Notes under the pieces: model-generated
What the model was told of the DNA's origin: nothing
The model's input: the letters and a program-made list of their open reading frames with translations, nothing else
Databases searched by the model: none
Program-made: the position numbers and the translations under genes
NCBI GenBank assembly: GCA_021399435.1
Contig: JAJTUP010000006.1
Coordinates: 1 to 64,000, forward strand
DNA: 64,000 nucleotides
Direction: 5' to 3'
DNA from: Diaporthe sp. PMI_573
Taxonomy: Eukaryota > Ascomycota > Sordariomycetes > Diaporthales > Diaporthaceae
In this document: positions 12,013-23,792 of the stretch, piece after piece
Layout of the letters: each line of letters starts with the position of its first letter
How positions within the stretch are numbered: position 1 is the stretch's first letter

Positions 12013-12880
12013 ATGTCTTATATCTTTGAGTCAGATATCCTCGCTAGTACTATAGACTCTGGAGACCGATATAGGAATGAAACTATTACTCTGTTCCTAT
12101 CGATATATATAATATCTATAAATAATCTTTAATACCTTAAAAGCGCTTTTATATCTATAGAATAGTGTATCTAGTTCCTTAAGTATTGAGAATCTTACCC
12201 TTAAGAAGCAGTTTTTTAAGCTCCTAGATGTATTTTAGGATACTGGCGGTAATTTATTGATATAGCTAACAACTATTAAGACAAGTAGTCTAAAACTTAG
12301 GTTTGTAAATAGATGAAAGTATATAATGACAGATGCTAGATAATTATTACGACTAAGTACTTGAATCTCTATTGTAAGTATGCCTTTAAAGCGATTAGTC
12401 TATTAACTACTCGAGTAACTATAAGGTAGTCTATATTTGTAAGCCTACTTAACTTGCTGAAGAAGCTTTAGACTGACTGAATTAATATTTTCTATATTTA
12501 TTACTGAGACTATACCTGCTTGATTGAGGAGATTATAACCTTGCTATACATTATTGTTGAGTAAGGCAAAGTTTTTTATTAATGTTGTATATAGATTTAA
12601 AACATAGCCAGGGATATTAAGTAGTAGTAGTTCTATCCTATAATAACTTATGGCCCTTGAAAGTAGTATAGAATTATGTATACATCTTATTTTAATCTTC
12701 TATTACATCGTAGATGTCTAAGCAGCTATATTAAAAGAAATTAGCAAGTAATATAGATTTTCCTTATAATACTACTAATACCCATTAACCGCTAAAAAGC
12801 GTCTCTAGCCTTACTCTAGTTGAAGATTGCTCCAACCAGAAGATAAAGTATGTTTTTTTTAAAAAGATCTAATAAAGCCT
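12013..12880 (+). pseudogene. Unidentified decayed coding frame
   Basis: One plus-strand frame runs about 290 codons in which each stop I read is TAG, TAA or TGA at a place where Gln, Arg or Trp would keep it open. The readable text is protein-like (for example LKKQFFKLLDVF, then TGGNLLI, and RLVYQLLE). Leucine content is high and no catalytic motif is visible. It could be the C-terminal part of a regulatory protein or a transposon ORF. I cannot name it, and the frame itself may be chance. Confidence 0.25.
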
Positions 12881-13329
12881 TTAAATAATTATTTCTAATA
12901 CTAAAAATACCTCTTACTAAAAAACCCGTATATATTAATAACCTTATTGCCACTACTCTACTTTGCTATATTATAACTTATAGGTTTTTACACTAAAGAT
13001 TAAATGCTTAATAACTTTTACTTTCTAAAGGCCTTTCAGGAAGCCTATAAGGCTTATTATACCACTATACTTAGTGTAAGCAAGGCTTTTCTCAACTGTT
13101 TGTGTCTTGATAATATCTACTATATGGTTAATATTATAATTGTTAGTGAGATATAAGACTTCCTTATACTATATAGGTGTCTTGGTGTAGTTAATAGTGT
13201 GAGAAGCATCTAGTAGCTTTGTCTGAGCCAGTTTCTCGTCTGATGATGATATAGCGATTACTGTTACTCTTATTGCTAAGGTAATCTGTTTTATAAGAGT
13301 CAGCCGATTGATAATAAGAAATATTTAAA

Positions 13330-13990
13330 TTTACTTTCTCCTAATAGGCTTGGAAGTATACTTAGATGGTAAAATAGCTTATACCTTCTGTGCCTTAGGT
13401 AAAAACTATTATATCTACTATAATTAAGACAGGACTAAAATATAAGACGTTTATAGTTATGCTGCCAGTAGTAGGAATAGCTGTTATCTCCTTGAAGCTT
13501 AGGTGGGCTAGCGCTATGACAATATAAGAGCTCTCCTTTGCTTATTATTAGCGAAGTCTAAAAGAACTAGCGGTTGAGGCAACTCACCAGTATAGCATAT
13601 TGCCTTAGCGTCCCTTAAATGTTTTTTGTGCCTTTGCCTTAGAATGCCTTGAGAGATGGGATCTTAGACCCGGCCTCTTATAATTCAGGAGTAATGATAA
13701 CTTTCTGCCCTATCTTTAACCTTGTAGAATAAGCTGCCGATAGAACTTTCCCCACCCCATTAGTATAGAGCATAAGGTTACAAGCTATCCTAAGGGGAAA
13801 TTTAGGATTATTGGCTATAACTATTATATTGCAGGCATTAATGGAAGTAGCATGAATATAAATAAGTACCTGGCTTGGTTTTAACTTGGCTCTTAATGGT
13901 ATCGGCAAGCCTTTGCTAAGCTGTAGGTGCTTGAGAGTATCAGAAGACTGCCAATTACTAACAGATTCTAAGCAGATTTGCCAGGCTAAA
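13330..13990 (-). pseudogene. Zinc/quinone-type alcohol dehydrogenase (MDR family) relic
   Basis: The minus strand reads the N-terminal catalytic domain of a medium-chain dehydrogenase/reductase: LKPSQVLIYIHATSINACNI, then NNPKFPLRIACNLM, then GVGKVL and RLKIGQKVIITPEL (13908-13678). After a frame break it continues with LAHLSFKEITAIPTTG (about 13500) and a degraded nucleotide-binding block near 13400-13340 reading GTEGIS where GTGGVS is usual. The family oxidises alcohols or reduces enones/quinones with NAD(P)H. The catalytic Zn ligand Cys cannot be confirmed. Decay is by stops and shifts of the RIP type. It lies between other oxidoreductase relics and in opposite orientation to the next one. 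Confidence 0.7.
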
Positions 13991-14376
13991 AATATATCAG
14001 GTTTAATGACGATAAAAATTATTTGGAGAATTTATTTAATTGCAAGACAGTGTATATAACTTTTACAGACTTATCTAACTAAGGCCTAGTAGAAGCAGAG
14101 GAGAATAGAATATAAAAGAAAAATAAGGTATATATATTAAGTAGTTTTGTTAGAGGGCGCAACTTATATAAAGAAATTATACATAAGCTGTTGTAAAGCA
14201 TTAGTAGGACTTAAGAATATATCTCTAAGTAGAGTAGGCCAAGACTTAGACAGAAGGAGGTAAAGTTACTCTACGGCACTATATTCTCTCGGCCAGTGCT
14301 TATTAAAAAGGCTGCGGTCTATACCTAAAATCCTGTCTAATCTCTCTACTATAGTATGTAGCTTACTAAGACAAAA

Positions 14377-15197
14377 ATGACAATGCTTGCTAATAGAGTT
14401 TTTATCCTTATAGGGGCCGCCTTAGGGATCAAATTTGTTACCGCTAAGGTACTTTTGGCGCAAGGTGTATTGGTTAGGCTTTATAATCTTAACTATAATA
14501 TCCTTGTATATATTATAACTAAGCTGAATAAGTTATATAAGGGCAAGATATATTTTAAGCCGGTTATTATTATATTTAGAGCAGTATTCTAGTCCTTCCT
14601 TATAGAGACAAAGAATCTGCTTAGTAGTATCTATAGTATTGTTAATAGCGCTAGGACGGCCGGTTTGAGACTAGGGCGGTAAAAACATATAGAACTTTAA
14701 TAATAATGATTTCGACCTTATTATGAATGTTAACATAAAGGGCCTATTTAATGTGCTCTGCAAAGTCCTTAAACCTAGCATAATTTAAAAGCCATGGAAC
14801 ATTATGTATATTATTAGTATATTTAGCAAAAGATGCCTAAAAGGTGGTGTAGTCTATAGTGCCAGCAAATATACCATAATTGGCCTAGTTAGGAGTATAG
14901 CCCTAGAAGCTGCAGGGAGGAGTATCTATATAAATAGTGTGTTACTATAAGTAACCAAACCAAAGGGTGTTTGTATTAAAATCCTTACTAATTTATACAA
15001 GTAGTGGTCCTATTGATACTCTAATATATCGAGCTAATATAGCCGATAACAGCTTAGGTTACGTTACTTTAAGCATGCTATTAGATAGGGATGGATATAT
15101 AGACGAGGTTGCTAACATAATTATATTTCTTTTAAGCAAGGAAGCAGGCTATATAATGGGCTTGTCTTAGAATATAGATGGCAGAGGTAATGCCTAA
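14377..15197 (+). pseudogene. Short-chain dehydrogenase/reductase relic 1
   Basis: The start region reads NRVFILIGAALGIKFVTAKV, a damaged TGxxxGIG cofactor motif, followed by LLAQGVLV. The C-terminal part (14990-15197) reads TSSGPIDTLIYRANIADNSL, then LLDRDGYIDEVANIIIFLLS, KEAGYIMGLS, and after a TAG (expected Trp) NIDGRGN before the final TAA. This is the usual SDR ending, where the pattern SxxxGxxWxxDGG closes the fold. Total span matches a 260-270 residue classical SDR. The middle, including the YxxxK site, is too decayed to read. Function would have been NAD(P)-dependent carbonyl/alcohol interconversion. Confidence 0.7.
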
Positions 15198-16444
15198 TTA
15201 AAGGTAGTTGATTTACCCGGGGTACCCTCTTACTTAAAAAATATAGGATTACAGTAGATTGGTGCTACTATCTGTGGTTAAAATGCAGTAATACTCTATA
15301 TATATCATAATGAGGCTCTATAATTTGCTATATGCTGTCTTGCCAGAAAGCCGGTTGCTATAGAGAAGGATAATTTGGTTGACAAGATAAATTTTTAGAT
15401 TAGAGATCATGCCTCCTCTAGGCCTGTCTTTGCTTGTCTATATAATTAATGTCTTGAGACTGTATTAGTTAAAATATATTACTAGCCCTATAATACGGCT
15501 AAGTTAATTCTTCAATATTATAGTCTGTAGGGTAAGAAGTCTGTATTTTAGTGTTGGTTATTGAAGACGGTGAGAAGGCAGTTTGTCTGCATTGTAAGTT
15601 TAATAAGTACATTGTAGTTAGTATATTAAAATCTATAGTTTCTCGACTCTAACTCTTTCCTTACCTTAGCATTATTCTTAAGTCGGCTACTGCCAAGCTA
15701 AGGCCTTAAGAGCATGCTATATATTTAAAGTAGATATAATTCTATTCTTACATTAATAGACGCGTCGCTAGAGAGATATAAGGATAAATACTATGCCTTA
15801 TTAAATACGATACTTAAGAAAACCAAGTACCGACGCTTTATTTTACCGTCTTAATGTCTAAGTAAAGAGCTGTGATTTTTGTCCCGCTAGTTACTTGCGA
15901 TATGTTTTATAATGGGGAGGGCAAGCAGACTATTTCCTTTTTTAAACAAAGCCGCTCCTAGGCAAGCTATAGAGGGAAAGATAAGCGAGCCGCTTATATA
16001 TATCTCGCCAGCCTTCTAATATATTTTCTTTATATAATCTAGCTCTCTAGCCTATATTTCCATAATTTATAATACCTAAGGTTATGTTTAGAGTTAAGGC
16101 TCGGCTATATCTCGGCTGTATATTTTTATATTTTCCTTTTATTGTATATTTACTTGGGCCTTCTAGATGATTAAAATCCTTTAAAGTATATATTAACACT
16201 ATTATAATATAAGTTAGCCTATATTATGCCGATGTATGGCTTTATAATTACAATTTGATGCTTTTAATTAAGATAGTATAGTTTAGGTCTAGTTATAAAT
16301 ATATTAATCTCCAGCAGAGTAGATTAATAGACGACCCAGATCTATAGAATTATTAGTCTATTGCTTAGATTCTATTTATATAACCACTTTTTACCAACTA
16401 AGGTACTTAAATAATACTAATCTATTTTTATTATATTACCTATT
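15198..16444. other. AT-rich decayed stretch
   Basis: Fragments of open frame occur around 15300-15900, but none could be assigned to a family with any confidence. No repeats or terminal structures were seen. Confidence 0.45.
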
Positions 16445-17335
16445 AATATTGTTAAGGGGTCGCTTTACCTAGCTAGTCTACTATACCAGCCAGAATATAT
16501 TAACAGCATGCTACTAGGAGTTATAGTATTATACCCTATAGGTAGAGTCAAGAAGCAGACCGCCAGCATTTATGCCAAAAGACTGTCTAAAGAGGGCTAT
16601 GTCGCCATTACTTTTAACGCTTCCAATCAAGGCAATTCTAGGGGCCTGCCTTATTTTCTCAAAGACCCTAATGCCAGAGTTACTAATGTTTCTACCGTAG
16701 TTAATTATCTCGAGAGGCTTAACTATATCGACCCTAAGCGTGTTACTATAGTCAGAATCTATGCCGGCAGTAGTTATACAGCTGCCGCTGCTATAGGTAA
16801 CTATTATATTAAGGCAGTTGCTATAGTTAGCGCGGTCAACTTCGGAGATGGAACCCGCCTCAGCTAGATGCAGGATAAGAACCTATATAAGAAAATTGCT
16901 CTTCTTAATAAGGTTGCCGAGTCTGCCCGAGCTAAGGCTGAGGGTACCAAGCCGGGTACTACTACCTATGTTCTGGCTGTCTCTAACGAGAACACACTCT
17001 ATAATCTAAGGGAGGCTTTAGAATACTACCTAACCTCCCAAGCTTAGTACCCTAATGCCTAGAACATTATATTCTTATAGTTGATTCCTTTTTTCCTAAG
17101 GTTTAATATCTAGAACTTTGCTAACACCTATCTTACCTAACCTATGCTTGTCATCTATGGCTCTAAGGCGGAGAGCAGGTAGTATTCTAAGAGGCTTTAT
17201 AATAAGCTTTATAGCAAAAACGTAGATATAAAGCAGATCGTGGTATATAATGGTCGTTATATAGACTTTTATGATATAGACAAATATATTAGCCGTATTG
17301 TCAAGAAGATTATCTAGTTCTTTAAGTAGATTTAA
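16445..17335 (+). pseudogene. Alpha/beta hydrolase (YcjY/dienelactone hydrolase-like) relic
   Basis: A nearly continuous plus-strand frame of about 295 codons. It opens with LYQPEYIN and LGVIVLYPIGRVKKQTASIY, continues AKRLSKEGYVAITFNAS then NQGNSRGLPYFLKDPNARV and VVNYLERLNYIDPKRVTIV. The nucleophile-elbow region reads RIYAGSSYTAAAAIG (family pattern GICAGGGY), and it ends near NGRHIDFYD, which contains the C-terminal catalytic His. The frame to 16867 is intact; beyond it the stops are TAG/TAA for Gln or Trp. The family (COG1073-like) hydrolyses small esters or lactones. Elbow residues are already altered, so the copy is unlikely to work. It sits among oxidoreductase relics. Confidence 0.75.
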
Positions 17336-17929
17336 AATAAAGTATAGGGAGATGCTGATACTAGGGACTCTAATATATATATATTAACGTTAGTTATGAA
17401 GCTTTATTTATACCTATTAACCGAGTTCTAGATAGGCAATATTTTAGTTCTTAAAGTTGATTTATTGGGAAAAAGACTCTATAAGTATTTTAAACTTAAT
17501 AAGTAGATAGATAGTTATTAATAGATTAGGGTACGCCTAGTTTTTATGAGTGCCTTATAAGTATATACCTAAGAGGTAGAACAAGCTAGATACTTTGCTG
17601 TCTATAAAGACTCTTATATATTAGCTAGATATATTTTTAAGGCTTTATAATTTATTTTATTCCTCCTAAGGTTGCTCCTTCTATAGTATAGTCTAGCCTA
17701 TATTAGTTGCTACTAGGAATCTATTAATAGTGTTTAGCTTATTAGAGTATAGGACTATAATTATCTTAGTAACTTGCTCTAAAGGAGATTTGCTAAAGTT
17801 TCAGCCTCTCTAGATAAGGTTACTCCGCTAGGTATTAGATATAGCCTAGACTATATTCTAGTATTAGCTTAGAGGATTAGGTTTTAGTATAGGAGATATT
17901 ATACTAACTGAGAAAAAGCCCCTCTTGAT
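17336..17929. other. AT-rich stretch, no gene assigned
   Basis: A plus-strand frame beginning near 17395 (MKLYLYLLTEF) stays readable for about 80 codons if TAG/TAA are taken as decayed Gln, but I do not recognise a family. The C-terminal end of the next relic may reach into this stretch. Confidence 0.35.
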
Positions 17930-18608
17930 TAAACTATAAAATATTATAGCCAGATTTGGCTATATTAGTAGGCATAGAGCCAGGTATAATACTAAGGCAG
18001 CAAATACCTATTAGGCTATAAAATGCTGCTATAGCCTTAGTAAGACCTATAGTACTGTGCTTAGAGGCTATATAGGCATAGCCTATAATACATAAATTAA
18101 TAAATATATACTAATAGATATAAAATATAGAAGGGGGTTGAGACTTACCGGCTCTGCTACTGTTATTACCTATAGCGCTGATTATATTAAGAATAACACC
18201 TCTTCTACTAGCTATAAGGTCTTGCTTTAAAAACTAACAAATAGCATACTGACTTGTAATAAAAAGAACGATTAAGTTAACCAAAATATTATAGTCCTAT
18301 ACTACGCAGGTCACTAAGGCTATAGGCGCTATTATGTCTATAATGCCCGCGTTATTTACCAGTATATTAAGCCTGCCAAACTTAGCAACGATATCTTTAA
18401 TGAGACCCTACATAGCCTTATTAACTGTACTGTTATACTTATAAGGCACTAGCTTAGCCTTGTGTTCCTTATCAATATTGGCAGGCAGCTTTTTAAGAAG
18501 TATATTATTAATATTAGTTGCTATAATAGTAGTATCCTAAGCTAGAAATGCCTTTATAATAGTAAGGCTAAGCCCTCTAGCCCCGCCTATAATAATTACA
18601 ATCTTATT
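17930..18608 (-). pseudogene. Short-chain dehydrogenase/reductase relic 2
   Basis: The minus strand reads a classical SDR. The cofactor loop is KIVIIIGGARGLSLTIIKAF (about 18605-18545; TGGARGLG in live members). Next come KLVPYKYNSTVN and FGRLNILVNNAGI with an intact NNAG motif (about 18380-18345). The Ser block is SRRGVILNIISAIGNN (about 18215-18170), and the helix carrying the catalytic Tyr and Lys is YIASKHSTIGLTKAIAAFYS (about 18065). The end reads GICCLSIIPGSMPTNIA. It is very well preserved for this compartment, with few stops. Exon limits between the blocks are uncertain. It is oriented opposite to the hydrolase relic. The role would be NAD(P)-dependent oxidoreduction. Confidence 0.75.
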
Positions 18609-19522
18609 AGTATACTAGCTAAGTATATTAGATATATAATAAATGATAATAAATGAGCTGATTAAAACTTTATTAATTTGGCTGCCTTTTGTAAACATTT
18701 TAATTGGCTGAGGATCTAGAGTCTATAAATATACTAAAATACGATTTTATTTATGCTCTATCTATGAAGTACTAAAAGCATGGTGAAATAAACTTGCTAA
18801 GTAAGGCTTAGTTAATAGTTAGGTACCGGCAGTTTTAAACTACTAAGGGTAGTAGGCTGGGGCCTATTTAGTAACTTTGCTTTAAGCTAAAGCTAGATAT
18901 TACTTAATTACTGTAGAAGTAAGTATGCCTTTTAAAAAGCGAAAGCGAAAGTAGAAATGGATGCTACTAGTCAACTATAGTAGACGGTAATATATAACCT
19001 ACTCTACTATATTGATCTAGAAGAAACCTTAGATAATATATTACTTTTAGGGTTTATAGCATATTTTTGAAGCTTTAAATGCTAGGAGCTTTAGTAGTAG
19101 TTGGAAAGGTTTAGATACTGTCTTTTTGCGCCTAGTTATTAGTCTATACTATATAAGATATATTATATATAAACTAAAGCGAGGGAAGCAAAAGTGGTGG
19201 TAGATGCCTAGAACTTAATAGACCTATAGTAGGAGCTAATATTATGTTGCTTTAGACTAGGCAGCTGTAGTAGGTAAGACAAACCTTAGCCCTCAGGCAG
19301 GGTAAATTAGGTGATAGAATCACTGTTATAAGCCCTGGCGAGACAGTGTTATAATATTATAGGAAAGGTTATAGTCGCTATTTTAGCAGTATTATTAGGA
19401 ATATTTAACTAATTAAACGATTTATTAATATTTCTTAATATCTTATAGGTCTAATTCTAATAAAAGGCCCTTTAGCAAGAAAATCTTAGACTGCTTTTTA
19501 TGACTATAGATATCCTTTACCT
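18609..19522. other. AT-rich decayed stretch
   Basis: No coding frame, repeat or structure recognised on either strand. Confidence 0.45.
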
Positions 19523-20847
19523 TTAGTTTCCAACTATAGCTTTATTAGTAGCGTTAAACCTATTTTTATAAGGTTTGGCCTTGTTAATAATCCTGTATAG
19601 TATTACCTTCTCTTCTATTGTTAGTTCTATATCCTTAGATGTTTAGTTCTCCTCTAGGCGCTTGGCTTTAGTTATACTGGGAATGGAAATTATACCCTAG
19701 GCAGTTACTTAGATAAGGGCTATCTAAGCTAGAGTACACCCTTTCTAGACTATAAACTCCTTAATCTCTTCTATAATAGCCTTATTCTTAAAGAAGTTTT
19801 TGCCTTAGAACTTAGAAGCTATATATTTACTAGATATTAGAGACTTATTTAACCTGTCTACTTTTGCTGTATACCGAGAATAGCTAAAATAAGGATAACT
19901 TATATAACTAATAGAAATTATCTAGCATAAAGTTATTAGGAGATATATACTAGAAGTTGTCGATAAGGAAACTGTAGCCCAGAGGGCTGAATGCTATAAA
20001 GGCTATACTAAGTTCTTTACAAGCATCAATTAAGCCGTTAGTCTTATATAATATCTTAAAAAGAGAGTACTCTGTTTAGACAGCGTCTATCTTAGCAACT
20101 ACTAATTATAGATTATATGTTAGTAATAATACCCGGATTTAAATAAGGGTCGGAATCTTACTTGAGTTAGCTTTACAGAGTGTCTTTGTAGAGCATTTAG
20201 AGAGTTTAATATACTTAGTCTTACCAGCCTTTCTGATTTTATCAAGAGTAGTAATTGACTCTTTAAGGGAGGTAGCTGCTAGAGTTAGGCTAGCTACGGT
20301 TATAGTGTATCGGCTAAGTCTACATACTAAGATCTATATAGTAGAGGTAATATAGGTCTAGAGCGAAACCAAGCCTCTTAATTATACCCTTAATATACTC
20401 TTTAATATAAGACGCCGAGTTGGTAATGTATCTGGTCTTGCTGAAGACATTAAATCTACATTTAGATGTAACTAGCCATAATGCTATCTATTAGTATGTT
20501 ATACTTGTATTATTACAAATAGTTGCTGCCGTCTTACTGAAAACCTTATTATGAATATTATACTTTCTAATAAAGTCACCAAGCAGCTTTTTATTAATAC
20601 CGGCTTAATAGACAACCTTAAGGTATCTATATTAATCTTTGTTACTAGCTTATAGCAGAAAGATCAAGTAGTAGCGTTGGCAACATATAGCAGTGTTCTA
20701 AAATGTATATTCTAACTTAATAGCCTTAAGCAGAACTAGCTTAGCTTCCTCTAGGCTTAAGTTAGTGCCTATAGCAAAGCTGAGGCCTATAGCACTGAAT
20801 CCGGGAACAGGCACCTTAATATTTGCAAAAGAAAGTATTTTAACCAT
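19523..20847 (-). pseudogene. Aldo/keto reductase relic
   Basis: Reading the minus strand from ATG 20847 (MVKILSFANIKVPVPGFSAI) gives GLSFAIGTNLSLEEAKLVLL and KAIKLEYTF*NTA, where the stop stands for Trp before the catalytic Asp region (DTA in live members, here NTA). Then come KKLLGDFIRKYNIHNKVF, SKCRFNVF, IKRLGFALDLYYLYYIDLS, CKELSIAFIAFSPLGYSFL and ISPNNFMLDNF. The C-terminal cofactor block is near 19680, after which the frame ends at a TAA (19525-19523). These are the blocks of the AKR TIM barrel (YakC/pyridoxine-dehydrogenase-like branch), in the right order and spacing, with one or more introns likely. Dozens of TAG/TAA codons replace Gln and Trp. The enzyme would reduce aldehydes or ketones with NADPH. 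Confidence 0.75.
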
Positions 20848-21424
20848 TTTTGTTAGTTGCAACAAATTAAATCATAATACGCAAAGACGGTATATTAGAT
20901 TTAATGACTATATAAAGCTTAGATACGGCATAGACAAGAATTATAGACCCTATTTATATTTATCACAAGCTTTTATAATAGCGCAAAGGTTTGTTTTGTA
21001 GGGTTAAAGACTTAGCCACCCCTGATTTATACAAGTAAGTTTATTCTATAGAGTTAACTAATACCTATAGCTGATGTAATGCTATAGCTGTCTTAGCGGC
21101 ATTTTCCTCGAAGTAATGATGGGGGGTACTGTGTATATTCTCAATAAGAGAAACCTATATTATTCTGCAAAGAAAGTGGCGAATTCTTCATTAGACGTTT
21201 ATAATAACAATTTCATCATGTTAGTAGAGACCTCTATGGTTAATACAGTATTATTTTACCTTATAACCTTAATTCTTCTTTATTAAGCAGGACATATTAG
21301 ATTTATAATATCTTAGGTTAAGACTAGTATGCAGTAATAAGTTAATAAAATTACTAGCTATAGTAGCGACCCACAGGTGCCGAAAGCTGTGACTTTACTT
21401 TACCACCCGATAAGTATTGTTCTC
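20848..21424. other. AT-rich spacer
   Basis: No gene recognised. A short plus-strand ORF (20765-21001) overlaps the start of the aldo/keto reductase relic and looks like chance. Confidence 0.4.
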
Positions 21425-21577
21425 AGATTTGCTTTCTGATTTGCTTTCTGATTTGCTTTCTGATTTGCTTTCTGATTTGCTTTCTGATTTGCTTTCTGAT
21501 TTGCTTTCTGATTCTCTTTCTGATTTGCTTTCTGATTCTCTTTCTGATTCTTTTTCTAATTTTCTTTTTGATTTCCT
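21425..21577. repeat. 12-bp tandem repeat (GATTTGCTTTCT unit)
   Basis: About twelve copies of a 12-bp unit, perfect for the first eight or so and degrading at the right end (GATTCTCTTTCT, GATTCTTTTTCT). The unit is open in two frames: plus-strand Ser-Asp-Leu-Leu and minus-strand Lys-Gln-Ile-Arg repeats. Neither is likely to be coding. Its near-perfect repetition inside a RIP region means it expanded recently or is too short to be targeted. Confidence 0.9.
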
Positions 21578-22969
21578 TGTAGAAGCCGTCTCCTCTTTGA
21601 AACTCTATCATTATACTCAATGCTCTTAGGCTCTAGGGGTCACTTAAAGCTGCAGGCGTCTATGCCACGGCTTTATAGAAACTGGTCGGCAAAAACATTA
21701 TATTCTTGGTTTCCGACATAAATTACACCATGTGTATAGCGTGTCTTGGCCACAGAAAGTCCCGTAATAAGTGTCTATACTATAAGAAGAGATATATTAA
21801 GGTACTTTCAGCCATTTTAAGAGATTAAAATATAATCTTTTACTTTTTCTGTGATTTTACATTATCTTTCTTATTTAAACAAAGCCTCGGTAACTAATAT
21901 AGCTAATGGGCTTAGTACGATAAAGAGCAGCTTTGCGGGAACTACATTAGGCATTGAGTATCCTACAGCCTTATAGACAGTATCTTATTACTAGCTAATT
22001 TACACGCCAAGACAGATGATTTATACAAGAAAGCTGAAGCTCTAGTAATGAGCTTAAATGATAGAACTAATATTAAAATTACGTCTAGCACTAGTAATAT
22101 TGCTACCACATTTACTATTATTGCAAATATACATTAGTCTATATCTACGACTACAGCAGATAGGGCCGCCAGGGCCTAAGGCCTTCTTCAAAACCTCACA
22201 ATAGAGGTCAATATACTAGGTTAAAACATACGAGAAATAGCTACCAAGCGCGGAAATTATTTACGGAACATATATTTGATACATCATTATAGCACGGAGG
22301 CATCCCTTACTCTTATAGATTACCCTTTATTATATAACTTCTAGCAAATCACTATACCAGCTATAGCGTTTTTATATATAAGTAAGTATCCTACAGCAAT
22401 ATTTATAGTTGCTTTTTAAGGTCTTATTATTATTTGCGCTAGTTAATGTTAATATCTATTGAAAGACTTTTTTCTCTACAGAATGCTTGCTTTTACCGCC
22501 CGCCATCAAGCATATATTTAGTCTGGCGAAAGCGGTTACTGGGAAAGTCTCTTGAAGTACTATTATAGTATAACAACGTCTTACTTTTCTAACCAATTAA
22601 ACAATATTATTAAAGATAATGTAGACTATTGTTTCCTATATGCCTGTTTTATCTTTATGCTTAAATCACACTCTATTGCTATCTTGCCAGTTTAAGTATT
22701 AAAAACGGGCAACCGGACAACCAAGCTGCCTGTTCTACAGACCACCCCCTCCCTCCCTCCGACTAGAAGGAAAGGGGTGCATCTGCGCGAAGAAAGAGAA
22801 TCCTGTTACTAGGTGCCCAGGAGGCAAAAAGGGGATCGGATTCCAGACACGGGTATACAGATACAGATAAGATAATAAGATGATTGAGTTGTTCTTCTAA
22901 GCTATGGAAGAGGGGAAGAGCAGAGACCTGTTTTATGTTGGGCTAGAGGGACAGAGAGCTAAGCGGGGT
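21578..22969. other. AT-rich stretch with a pyrimidine run
   Basis: A plus-strand frame near 22020-22200 reads LYKKAEALVMSLNDR and TTTADRAARA and may be a relic of a helical protein, but I cannot name it. A run of C-rich triplets lies at 22741-22760. No terminal repeats were seen. Confidence 0.35.
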
Positions 22970-23120
22970 AAAAGCTAAATAGAGCCAAGCAGGGCCAAAC
23001 AGCTAAATAGAGCCACCGAGCCAAACAATGCCGAAAAGCTAAATAAGGCCGAAGAGCCAAATGAGGCTGAAGAGCCAAATGAGGCCGAAGAGCCAAATGA
23101 GGCCGAAGAGCCAAATGAGT
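22970..23120. repeat. 18-bp imperfect tandem repeat (GAGGCCGAAGAGCCAAAT unit)
   Basis: Roughly eight units. The left ones are diverged (AAGCAGGGCCAAACAGCTAAAT type) and the last four are nearly identical. The plus-strand reading is a Glu-Ala-Glu-Glu-Pro-Asn repeat that ends in TAA at 23119. It may be the low-complexity tail of a lost gene. Confidence 0.8.
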
Positions 23121-23279
23121 AAAACACTCTGCCCGACAACAGTATATCTTATAGATATTACTCGGTCCTTTATTCTCCTTTAGGGTATATACTGCTTTTA
23201 CTAAACATTTAATTACAGATACCTTTACTAGGCTAATATAATTAATCTTCTAGGAGTTAAGAGCATTTTTTTAATAGCG

Positions 23280-23792
23280 CCCGACCAGTGGGCTAGCAAA
23301 GGCGCCCTTATGCCTCTAGTAAATTAAACGACAGAGCCCCTATCTCTTTTAAGCCAATGCTTTAAAGCATGGCTAGAGGCCCTTCAAGAGCTTTCCCGCA
23401 GCTTGGAAAAGTCTATAGTACCGTCTTAGGTAACCTAGGCATGCTTCACAGTGCTTGATGCCCTGCTTATAAGTTTTAAAGATATAGACATTTCTCAGCC
23501 TTATTCTAGGCATATTTAGCTCTAGGCTATAACTCTACAACGAGATTTCATAGAGCTTATTAGTAATTAGCAGCCATTGGCTTTCCTGATCTTAGTATAT
23601 TACGCTATACTTATATACTACTTTAAGAAGAATCGGTAGTATATCTAAAGATAGAGCGCCAGTATTATTGCTACTATTCAAGGCATACTGTAACACCTTT
23701 AAGATTTGTAGATAAAATGGCCACTATACTGTATTAGAGAAAGCATAGATATAAGAATTATAGAATAGTATGTATTTTAGAGTAATAGTTAA
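23280..23792 (+). pseudogene. C-terminal part of a UPC2-like fungal transcription factor, relic
   Basis: One uninterrupted plus-strand frame (stops only TAA/TAG) reads PDQWASKGALMPLV, LLSQCFKAWLEALQELSRSL, then DALLISFKDIDI and LQRDFIELISN. The most telling block is PLAFLILVYYAILIYYF, followed by KNR*YI*R*SASIIATIQGI and IKWPLYCIRE. Fungal Zn2Cys6 regulators of the UPC2/sterol-uptake type end with P-ALVILAHYAVLLHR, then WYM-GW-xxLI and a final WI-WP. The stops fall on the expected Trp positions. Such factors activate metabolic clusters or sterol genes. No DNA-binding zinc cluster was found upstream. Its place at the end of a row of oxidoreductase relics is suggestive. Confidence 0.65.

Noticed and set aside
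20765..21001. Plus-strand ORF of 78 codons
   Set aside because: It overlaps the start of the aldo/keto reductase relic on the other strand and reads no family.
21425..23120. CRISPR-like array
   Set aside because: The repeats are simple head-to-tail tandems without spacers, and the genome is eukaryotic.
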